Positions 9,909-19,135 of a stretch of DNA of 28,024 bases are shown piece by piece (positions within the stretch are counted from its first letter, which is position 1; each line of letters opens with the position of its first letter). The translations under genes were made by a program, and so were the position numbers. A model generated the notes under the pieces. It worked only from the letters and a program-made list of their open reading frames with translations. It searched no databases and was not told the origin of the DNA. This stretch comes from Pelargonium cotyledonis (taxonomy: Eukaryota > Streptophyta > Magnoliopsida > Geraniales > Geraniaceae), in contig JAYMTA010000481.1 in NCBI GenBank assembly GCA_036897625.1, forward strand, positions 1 through 28,024, given 5' to 3'.

Positions 9909-12793
9909 ATGAATGCTCTCGCTGAAGCTGAACCAGATTGCTCTGAGTATGTTGAAGTTGATCCAACCGGAAGATACGGCAGAGTACGAATCTCTCTCTC
10001 ATTTGCTGTTTTTTAGTTCCTGATGTTTTCAATTTTTGATTTTTTGTTCTGGGTTCGGTTTTTGTTGTTGGGTGCAGTACAATGAAATTCTGGGCAAGGG
10101 AGCTTCGAAAACAGTGTATGGACTCAACTCTCTTGTTTGCGGTTTTTGAATTCGAAACCCATTTTGGATTTGATTGAAATTTGAGATTTTTATGTGATTT
10201 CTGAGATGCCCATTTCAGATCTCTTCTGAATTTGAGCTCAATTGGGTGTTTTTGTTGGTTTTTCTGATATGGGTAGTTTGTAGATTTGTGATTGCTGGGT
10301 TGGTAATGATGATGGTGCAGTTATAGAGCATTTGATGAATTTGAGGGGATTGAGGTTGCTTGGAACCAGGTCAAGCTCTATGACTTTCTGCAGAGCCCTG
10401 AAGATCTTGAGAGGCTTTACTGTGAGATTCACTTGCTGAAGACTCTGAAGCATGACAACATTATGAAGTTTTACTCTTCTTGGGTTGATACTGCTAATAG
10501 GAACATTAACTTTGTGACTGAGATGTTCACTTCCGGGACTCTGAGGCAGTAAGTTACGCAAAGATCACATTGTAGTATTGTATTTGTACGAGTTGATACA
10601 TTTCATTTTTTTTAGTTGATCTTGTGATGTTTAAATTTTAGCTTTTGGATTTTGTTGTTGTTGTGTTTAATAGATATAGGCTGAAGCACAAGCGAGTTAA
10701 CATTAGAGCAGTGAAGCATTGGTGTAGACAGATCTTGAGAGGATTACACTATCTGCATAGCCACGACCCTCCTGTGATCCACCGGGATCTCAAGTGTGAC
10801 AACATATTTGTTAATGGGAACCAAGGGGAAGTGAAGATTGGCGATCTCGGCCTCGCTGCTATCCTCAGGAAATCACATGCTGCTCACTGTGTTGGTATGC
10901 TTTACTCTCTCAACTCCCAGGAAGTTTCTTCACTTATCAATGTAGCTTGAATGAGATTTAGCAACTAGATGAAACTTGATTGGTGTTTTGTGGGGGTTGT
11001 GTCTAACATGAAATGCCAGTGTTATTATTATTATTTTTACTTGTGGAATTGTTGGTGGCTTGAATGTAACAAGGGGTAATTCTTTAGTGCGCTTTTCACG
11101 CATTTTTGGTCTTGTTTCGTCCTTAGGTACACCGGAGTTCATGGCTCCAGAAGTGTATGAAGAGGCGTATAATGAGTTGGTTGACATTTATTCTTTTGGA
11201 ATGTGCGTATTGGAAATGGTTACTTTTGAGTATCCTTATAGCGAATGCACCCATCCCGCTCAGATCTATAAGAAAGTTGTATCCGTAAGAAGATTCTCTA
11301 GCTGATTCTTATTCTGTGTTGAAATGTTGTGTTGCTTTCAAGAATAAAACTAGATTCCATTGACATGCTCTTATGCTCTTTAGGGTAAAAAGCCTGATGC
11401 TTTATACAAAGTAAAGGATCCTGAAGTGCGACAATTTATTGACAAATGCTTGGCAACGGTGTCTGTGAGGTTCTCAGCAAAAGAGCTTTTGGACGATCCC
11501 TTCCTTCAAACTGACGAATGTGAATCTGATTTGAGACCAAACTGTGGGAGAGAACCCGGTGAAATGGGTTCTCTCATAATGCATCCTTACCTCGAATATC
11601 ATAATAGTAACATTTCATTTAATGAATACTCAAATGGTTTTAATTTTGATGGTCATAATGAATGGGGTTATCATCCACTTGAAATTGAATCAACTGGGAT
11701 TGAACTTTTTGAGCACCACGATGATGAACATTCTGCCGATATTGATATTACTATAAAAGGGAAAACAAAAGAAGATGGCGGCATTTTTTTAAGACTCAGA
11801 ATTGCAGATAATGAAGGTTAGGGTTACACACTTAGACTATCTATTTTCTTCCAAATCTGTACTTTCATGATTTATTTACCTTTTGACTCTGCAGGCCGTA
11901 TCCGTAATATTTATTTCCCATTCGACATAGAGACTGATACTGCATTGAGTGTGGCGACTGAAATGGTCGCCGAACTGGATATTACTGATCAAGATGTGAT
12001 AAAGATAGCGGATATGATAGACGGCGAAATTGCTTTGTTGGTTCCCGAATGGAGCCCGGGGCCTGGAATAGAGGAAACACCCTTATTTGCAAATCAAGGC
12101 TTATGTCACAATTGCGCTTCCAATCATACTTCAAATGGTTCACTTATGGAATTTTTTGTAAACAAGTCAGGTACCAAGAACCCTAAGTGTTGTAGGCAGG
12201 GATGTGCTTCAATGCACGGCCGGTTTGAGGAGATTACATTCCAAGCTGAGGAGTCTGAGCATCATGTGACAGAGAGTGCTCCAAATGAATCAAGCCAATT
12301 GGATTGCTTGCATTATCAGGAAATTGGGGATCAGCGCGAAAGTCGTGAGCTTAGTTCTGTAGGGTCAGAACAGAGCCATTCTGGTGAAGATAATGAAAAC
12401 TCACATTTATCAATCTCTGCCAAGGATGAAAGAGAGGTAAAACTGGAAGACGGGATTCCATCCAGTGCAAGGAATTATGAGAATGAAACTGAGCAGGAAG
12501 TGAGATGGCTAAAAGCAAAATACCTGAAGGAATTGAGGGATGTTAGAGACATACAGCTAGGATTTGCATCGATATCCACCAACTGTGTTACCAAAGAACT
12601 CGGAACAGGTAGTGGGGTTTTGACACCTTCGGCTCTGAACCCATTAGAGGGCATCGACAACAAGCAATTTCATTCCGAAAGGTCCCCGAGTGGAGTGGAT
12701 ATTGTCACTGCCAAGAGTTTCTACAGCGGTTCATTCCTTTCACACAGTCTTCACAGGACTACATCTCTCCCAGTTGATGCTGTTGATATATAG
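9909..12793 (+). CDS. WNK1: WNK (with-no-lysine) serine/threonine kinase, WNK1 type
   Basis: Seven exons: 9909-9983, 10078-10115, 10321-10548, 10674-10894, 11127-11284, 11384-11816 and 11895-12793. All are GT-AG and in phase, giving 683 aa. The kinase domain spans about residues 26-281. The glycine loop is GKGASKTVY, with K36 as the WNK-type catalytic lysine. The canonical VAxK lysine is replaced by Asn (VAWNQV, N53), the hallmark of the family. HRDLKCDN carries D152, and DLG replaces DFG with D171. The activation segment reads [18 protein letters not shown]. Residues about 361-437 form the PASTA-free OSR1/PF2-like domain (ITIKGK...GIFLRLRI...[11 protein letters not shown]). An unusual Cys/His cluster lies at 455-492, a short likely coiled coil at about 578-610 ([15 protein letters not shown]), and the C-terminal peptide is [12 protein letters not shown]. 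The tail matches Arabidopsis WNK1 (ZIK4) as I recall it, a kinase linked to the circadian-clock protein APRR3. The protein is probably cytosolic or nuclear. The chosen ATG matches the family N-terminus. Confidence 0.95.
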
Positions 12794-13400
12794 TTTTTTG
12801 TAATGCTTTTCTTCTTTTATAGATTATGCACATTCACAGAGGCTGTATAAACTGTAAAATAAACCACCCGTTTTGGCGAGCAATATTAAATATTAGTTAC
12901 CATCAAATTTGCTATACTTTCTCTTCCATCTTTCTCTCAGGGACAACAGTGTTGTGGATATAAGTGGAGTCCCGTTACATACTGTAAGTAAATTGCAATA
13001 CTCTTACTCATTTACTCACATGGCATATTCCATTTTCTTCTAGAAACCAGACATATGATAGTGACATTTTGGTTTAAAACCACTACTAAACCCAATAAGC
13101 TCCAAACCCTTGTTGGAAATTTGAAGCTTGCCATTTGTTCACACTAGGTTTATATTTGCCTTTGAAGACAAAGTCATTGCAGTCTTTATCAAGTAAATCA
13201 CTAGGAAATGGAGGACCCAATACTATATTAATCTTTTCATTGACTGAAGTTGGCTGATGTGTATTTTCTTGAAAAAGTCTTGTTAGATAACTTAATCCTC
13301 TTGTTGAAAAATACTTTTGAACATAAACCCTAGCTAGCTGCAAGGCTGAGATATTGATTTAATTAAGTAGGAGATCGATTTGGCTGGCAGCAAGCCTGTC
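12794..13400. other. Spacer between WNK1 and the lectin receptor kinase (WNK1 3' UTR and LecRK promoter)
   Basis: Only 607 bp separate two genes on the same strand, so the promoter of the receptor kinase must be compact or lie over the WNK1 3' end. A minus-strand frame of 85 codons (13086-13343) sits inside it and is discussed as a finding; I do not call it a gene. No clear TATA box was identified. Confidence 0.5.
12858..12863 (+). terminator. Probable polyadenylation signal of WNK1
   Basis: AATAAA lies 65 bases after the WNK1 stop codon in an AT-rich 3' UTR. Confidence 0.45.
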
Positions 13401-15398
13401 ATGGCGGCTTTTAGATCTCTGGGTTATTGTTTCATTTTCACACTCTTTATGTTGTTTTCTGTTCTCATCCCTTTTGCTGCTTCATTGTCCTTCAACTTCA
13501 CCTCCTTTGATGCAAATGGTGGTGATGTTCATGTTCAGGGAGACGCTTCTGTATCAGATGGACTTATCCAACTCACAGTGAACCGGGGAGACAAGACACA
13601 GGTGGACAGCTTGGGCCGAGCAATATACCCCCAATTATTGCCTCTATGGGACAAAACATCAGGAGAAGTCGCCAACTTCAGCACTCATTTCTCATTCATC
13701 ATCAATTCACAGAACAGAGATCCTCATGGTGATGGGTTTGCGTTCTTTCTTGCGCATAAAGATTTACAGATCACAAAAGAAGGAGGTAGCGGTCTTGGAC
13801 TTGTGAGCGGAGACCAGATACTAAACTCAACTACATATCCCTTTGTTGCAGTGGAATTCGATACCTTTTCATATGGGAGCTTCGACCCTCCTTTTGAGCA
13901 TGTAGGTATTGACATAAACTCTATGAACTCTAGTGCTTATGTGAGATGGTGTAGTAGTGCTTTGACCGGGAAAGAAAATGAGGCTCTGATTGTTTATAAC
14001 TCTGCTTCGAAAGATCTTAATGTTTCCTTCTATGGATTTTGTAACGACACCAAAATCCAACAGAATCTTCATTATAAAGTTGATCTCAAAACCATCTTGC
14101 CAGAATCGGTTATTTTTGGCTTCTCGGCTGCAACAGGAGGTTACTTTGAGATACACACCATCAAGTCATGGAATTTCAGTTCAAGCTTAAAAATGGTCGA
14201 TAACAACCTTCCTGAGCCACCTGTGTCTGGCCCTTTGTCCGGACCTCCAGGTAAAAGAATTGACAAGGACTTGGTGGTAGGGCTTAGTGTTGCTGGTGGA
14301 GTTCTTGTCTTGTTTTCTGGTTTGGGATTGATTTGGTATGTTTTTTGGAAGAACAGGAAAGAAGAGGAAGAAGAATTTGATTTGCTGATGGATGATGAAT
14401 TTGAAAGGGGCACGGGGCCTAAGAAGATTTTGTATAACGAATTGGTTCGAGCAACAAAAAACTTTGCAGAGGGAGAGAAGCTTGGAGAGGGAGGATTTGG
14501 TGGTGTTTACAGAGGGTTTTTGAAGGAGCTCAACGCTTATGTTGCTGTCAAGAGAGTGTCCAAGGGGTCTAAACAAGGAGTCAAGGAGTATGCTTCCGAA
14601 GTACGAATCATTAGCCGGTTAAGGCACAAGAATTTGGTTCAACTCATAGGTTGGTGCCACGAAAGAAGAGGCTTGTTGCTCGTGTACGAGTTCATGTCCA
14701 ACGGAAGCCTAGACTACCATCTCTTTAAAGAGAAGAGCGTGCTGTCATGGGCACAAAGGTTCAAGATTGTTCAAGACCTTGCCTCGGCCTTGTTCTACCT
14801 GCACGAAGAATGGGAACAATGTGTCGTCCACAGGGACATTAAAGCAAGCAATATAATGTTGGATTCTTGTTTCAATGCAAAGCTTGGGGATTTCGGGTTG
14901 GCGAGGCTTGTGGACCATGCAAAAGGGTCACAAAAAACAATCTTGGCCGGCACGTTAGGGTACATGGCTCCCGAATGCTATGTGACAGGGAAGGCAAGTA
15001 AACAATCTGACGTGTACAGCTTCGGCGTGGTTGCATTGGAAATAGCCAGTGGGAGAAAACCCTACACCCCGAATGTGGAGGAAAGCGAGAGAGTGTTAGT
15101 GCAGTGGGTTTGGGAGCTTCACGGGATGGAAAAGCTTCTAGATGCTGCAGACCCGAGACTGCATCGGGATTTTGACGAGAACCAAATGAAGCAACTGATG
15201 ATTGTTGGCTTGTGGTGCACTCACCCAGATTACAGCATTAGACCCTCAATAAGGCAAGCGATTCAGGCGCTTAACGGGGAAGCTTCGCTGCCTGTTTTGC
15301 CAATGAAAATGCCTGTTCCGACATATGCTTCTAGTCCTGCACTGCCCTTGAACACATTTTCAGATTCACTTCCCTTCTCATCTGTGGATCCAGTGTAG
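13401..15398 (+). CDS. LecRK-IX: L-type lectin-domain receptor kinase, clade IX
   Basis: One uninterrupted exon encodes 665 aa, as is usual for L-type LecRKs. An in-frame TAG at 13368-13370 precedes the first ATG at 13401; the TTG at 13380 is not needed. Domain order: signal peptide 1 to about 27 (leucine/phenylalanine-rich, ending FAAS); legume-lectin domain about 29-270 with HGDGFAFFLA (D111) and VAVEFDTF (E152, D154); transmembrane helix about 291-316; acidic juxtamembrane stretch (KEEEEEFDLLMDDEFE); kinase about 355-630. The kinase looks active: GEGGFGGVY (362-370), VAVK (K384), HRDIKASN (D479), DFG (D497) and GTLGYMAPE. It is an RD kinase. Several N-glycosylation sequons occur in the lectin part (NFT, NFS, NST, NVS, NDT). 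Arabidopsis LecRK-IX.1 and IX.2 act at the plasma membrane in resistance to Phytophthora and in cell death. A conserved lectin Asn is absent here (see findings). Confidence 0.95.
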   Translation: MAAFRSLGYCFIFTLFMLFSVLIPFAASLSFNFTSFDANGGDVHVQGDASVSDGLIQLTVNRGDKTQVDSLGRAIYPQLLPLWDKTSGEVANFSTHFSFIINSQNRDPHGDGFAFFLAHKDLQITKEGGSGLGLVSGDQILNSTTYPFVAVEFDTFSYGSFDPPFEHVGIDINSMNSSAYVRWCSSALTGKENEALIVYNSASKDLNVSFYGFCNDTKIQQNLHYKVDLKTILPESVIFGFSAATGGYFEIHTIKSWNFSSSLKMVDNNLPEPPVSGPLSGPPGKRIDKDLVVGLSVAGGVLVLFSGLGLIWYVFWKNRKEEEEEFDLLMDDEFERGTGPKKILYNELVRATKNFAEGEKLGEGGFGGVYRGFLKELNAYVAVKRVSKGSKQGVKEYASEVRIISRLRHKNLVQLIGWCHERRGLLLVYEFMSNGSLDYHLFKEKSVLSWAQRFKIVQDLASALFYLHEEWEQCVVHRDIKASNIMLDSCFNAKLGDFGLARLVDHAKGSQKTILAGTLGYMAPECYVTGKASKQSDVYSFGVVALEIASGRKPYTPNVEESERVLVQWVWELHGMEKLLDAADPRLHRDFDENQMKQLMIVGLWCTHPDYSIRPSIRQAIQALNGEASLPVLPMKMPVPTYASSPALPLNTFSDSLPFSSVDPV

Positions 15399-18300
15399 TC
15401 AAGAAAATGGAGAAAATGTAAGTTTCTTGAATCTTGAATCTTGGTTTTCTTAACTCTGCAATGCTTTTTACATGCACATATCTATATGCAAACATGGACT
15501 GGTTTCATCCCTATTGCTCACACATTGTGATTGTGCTTTGTTTCTAGAGAGATTAATGGTTCTTAAGATTGAAACTCGACTTCAGTCATGCCTACGAGAG
15601 TTTGACTCGTCACGAAATAACAAACACGCCCTCCTCTAATTCTATCCGGATTCAAATCTTCTCTCGCTTAAACACCACAATAATAGGAGTTTCGTGCACG
15701 AGCTGTCCTTTTTGAAACGACATCGCGAGTCTCTTTCTCCTAACGATATTTTGGTACACGTTAAAACTTTTGTATGCATAACAAAATTGATAATTTTAGT
15801 TCATATTCTAGTGCACTTTCAAGAATAGCTCTCCTATATATATACACTATCCTTTGGTGTCAAGTTTACAAGTAGAATTGGCATAAAAAATTTGAAAGGG
15901 AAAGCAAGAAAATGTCATGATCCATGACCCACTTAGTAATATTTGTTAATGGACCAAACAAAGCAAAACCATGTTCCATGTTTTAAAAGTTGCATGTGGA
16001 ATCATGAGGTTGCTATGTTTGTGGTTTAGCAATATTAGGGCATGAACAAGCATTGGACTGTTGCTCATTTATAATATGCATGTAGCTTCTTCCGCAAGAA
16101 AATGGTACTCTTTGTTCCCATTTATGAATAACAATTACATTCTATGATAATGACATCAAATATTTTGATAAGTATTTGATGATATCTACACTTATTAAAA
16201 TGACCGAAATACCCTCCAACGGCCTCACAGTGCAAAAAAAAAAAACACACGACTTCAATATCTAGTAAATTTAAATAATCTTGTTGGTTGATTTGTTTTA
16301 CTTCAGTCAATCAGCATTCAGTTTGATCCAAAGACATGAATATCTAAACTGAGGATTGCCGCTTGCATCATCGCCAAATAATATCATACCACATGAATGA
16401 TCAACAATTTACAAAGTGTCACAATCTTAGCAAGACATGCTAGTTTTGCACCATCACTTGATAATGTAGGCTCCATGCCTAACAATTATCAACATGTCAC
16501 ATGTATTAATTAGGGCACATGTACCTTGGCATGGTATGGGGTATCCTCCATTAATCAATAGATGTTGTATGTTCTTATCCTCCATCATGTACATCCTCAT
16601 GCCCATCATCAATTGTGAAATGTGTCACAATCTTATCCTCCATCATCTACATCTCCTATGTCATGTGAGCTCAACAAGTTACAATATGTTGGTGGCATTG
16701 ATGGAGCATAAGAATTTAGGATGATATTGAATACATGTGTATGTGTAAGTAGATGTGTGGCTTGAATGTTATTCTTAGGTCAATCATAAAAAGAATTACA
16801 TTTAAGGGTGGACATTGTTTTAGCGCCAAATAAGAAGACCTAGATCGAATTGGGTTCGAATCCACTTTCCAACTAATTTGCAACAAAATAAACTCTTCAT
16901 AGCAAATTTATTGCGACATTAATGTAACTATGAATTGAAACAGTTAATTTAACTTTTACAAAATGCATTCCGTTCACAACTTTTTTTATATTTATATTAA
17001 TAGAAAATGATTCAAAACGGTCCATACCAAAATGGGCTTATTGAAAATGTTGTTGATTATTTAACTATTGATTTAATTAGCAATAATTATCAATTTCATA
17101 CTTGTCATTATCTAAATTATTGAAAACAAACAAAGAAACAAAAGTGGGGAAGCTTGAATTGGTAATTTCATGCAAAAACATTAAAGTGGAAAGTGAAAGA
17201 GATTCGAATGCAATGTCATTAGCCAAACAAAAGTATACATGATTAATTAACACTTTAAATTACTTGTTTGATTTTGATATCTCGATAAATTAATTATTAA
17301 TAAGAATAGAAAGATTAATTTACTAAAATTGTGTTATACATGTCGCAATTTACTCTATTCCGTTAAATTGAGTGACGAAAATCATAAAAACTAACTAATT
17401 CCACTTGAGTGTTTTTAAAATTCAACGTCATAAAATATGTGAATTCAAACACATTTGTTTCGTATTTGTTTCGTATTGTGTTACACCGTTACGTCACGAA
17501 TTGCGAACTCTAATCTCATGTTTATAACATTTTTATAGGTTTGGAATTTTCTCTGTTCTCTTTTTCTTTCCACACTTTAATATTTATAAAAAAATTATAA
17601 ATATGATATAATATTTTATATTAGGATTAGCTTTTGTGTTGTTCACGCAAAGGCACACACAAACATATGCATCATCTGGTCCACCACAGTCAACTATCAT
17701 ATAACCATTCACATAAATCATATATCTTCCCATGCTTCGCACCTTTGCATCTCTCATGCACCCTCACATAAACCATACAATTCGGATATGAATTTGCGGA
17801 CACCTAAAACTCCACCCGACTTTTTCTTATCCATCAAACTTTCAATTCGGGTAAGACATACCTACACAGTTCTACACGTACATTTTCTGTCTTAAAATTG
17901 AAATTTGACTAGAACCCGACTCGAAATTCCATTTCCCAGCTCTTCCCTGAACAGATCATCTTTAGATCATCAAATCTGTTTTCTTATTATTATCTTAACT
18001 GCTAACTAATTCAAGGACTTCATCGATTTGTGAAACTTCTGAAACTCAAACCGTCTTAACTTTTCACTCTATTTTTGTCAATCAATCAAAGGGTGGAAAT
18101 TCCGGTTGCAAATAACAAAGTCTAGTTTTGGGTGCACCAAAGCATTACCTTTTCTTATATAGTTAAAATATACGATGTGGCTTTCTGGTAAGTGTATCGG
18201 TTAACTGAGAGCAATTACTAATTTTGGTTGCAATTACTTGAACAGTGGACCAGCTAATCCAATCTACAGCCAATAATTTATTTTATGACCATAATACCCC

Positions 18301-18600
18301 TCACTTTCCAATATATTTTCACATTCCATTCTTACACCCACACACTCATGAGGGGCTTATATGTCATTTCCTGTAAAAGCTACTCAATTATTCACAATTT
18401 TCCAGCCAGAAAAGTGGAAGGAAAAGGACAAGAAAATTGTATAACCCGACACATATTTATCTAAAAAATTTCTTAAATTTTCACTGTGGAGTGTGGAGTA
18501 CGTGTACCTTCAATCTTGACCGTTGGATCTTCATCAAGATTCATCAGACGTCCAGAATCTGAGGCAGACATAGATTCTCGTACAACATCAAATCTTCAAA
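15399..18600. other. Intergenic spacer downstream of the lectin receptor kinase
   Basis: This AT-rich sequence shows no supported gene. It includes the receptor kinase 3' UTR. At 16560-16660 the word CTTATCCTCCATCAT occurs twice, 58 bp apart. An RNA polymerase III B-box look-alike lies at 16853-16863, rejected as a tRNA. At 18518-18550 is a TTGACCGTTGGATCTTCATC stretch of a kind common in plant intergenic DNA. Short frames here lack any family resemblance. Confidence 0.55.
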
Positions 18601-18650
18601 CAAAAAAGTAATTACTACTATTATTTTTTAATTATTTTTTTTCCACTTCA

Positions 18651-18673
18651 TCTCTCTCTCTCTCTCTCTCTCT
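18651..18673 (+). repeat. (TC)n microsatellite in the 5' leader region of the RING-CH gene
   Basis: An uninterrupted TC tract of 23 bases. It is complementary to the (GA)n tract at 18768-18801, with a 94-base spacer between them. CT-rich tracts are frequent near plant transcription starts, so this tract may lie at or just after the start site. Confidence 0.85.
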
Positions 18674-18686
18674 GTGTTTTCTGCGG

Positions 18687-18766
18687 ATGCTAGCGTTTCT
18701 GTTGCTATTTGCAGAGTCTTGTTCTCAGTCCAAGTTTGTGAGAGTCTTGTTGTAAACAAAAGCCAT

Positions 18767-18802
<36 letters not shown>

Positions 18803-19106
18803 AGAGACCACCATCTCTGGCTGGTGATGGTGGGTGATGGTGGGTGATGGTGGTGGCTCATTTTCTTTAAAACCCTCTTCTCTCTCTGCATTTTTATGCT
18901 AAATCTCCATAACAAGTTTCCAACTTTACCATTTTCTCACTTTTTTCTTGTTGGGTTTCTCTGAAATTTAGTTTATGGAGTTGAAGGGTCGCTTAATCCA
19001 ATACCCACTTCTTTAAATCCTCGAAAAAGGGTAAAATTTTCAAATTTTAGCTTCTGGGTTTCGAATTTCGATTCGACGATCTGTTGGAGCTCGCATGAGC
19101 TTCTGA
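18687..19106 (+). promoter_or_regulatory. 5' leader with at least seven short upstream ORFs
   Basis: Reading the + strand gives ATG-to-stop frames at 18687-18755 (22 codons), 18827-18847, 18837-18902 (21 codons), 18847-18870, 18896-18964 (22 codons), 18975-19016 (13 codons) and 19095-19106. The 18837 and 18847 starts lie in a GATGGTGGGT triplication (18826-18855). If transcription begins upstream near the CT tract, these frames should limit translation of the main ORF. The true transcription start is unknown and a 5' UTR intron could remove some of them. Confidence 0.5.
18768..18801 (+). repeat. (GA)n microsatellite in the 5' leader region of the RING-CH gene
   Basis: An uninterrupted AG/GA tract of 34 bases, about 335 bp before the start codon. 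GA repeats are binding sites for plant BPC/GAGA factors (known biology). In RNA it could pair with the upstream TC tract. Confidence 0.85.
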
Positions 19107-19135
19107 TTCTAGTTTCGTCTTCTGGGTCTTCGAAA

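Noticed and set aside
13380..13400. Seven-residue N-terminal extension of the lectin receptor kinase from TTG
   Set aside because: ATG at 13401 is the first AUG after the in-frame TAG at 13368 and is followed at once by a normal signal peptide.
14141..14576. Minus-strand frames of 90 and 129 codons
   Set aside because: They are reverse-strand shadows of the juxtamembrane and kinase coding sequence of the receptor kinase.
16853..16863. Perfect pol III B-box word GGTTCGAATCC, suggesting a tRNA or SINE
   Set aside because: The flanks do not form a five-pair T stem, no convincing A box or acceptor stem lies upstream, and no poly(A) tail follows. At best it is a remnant.
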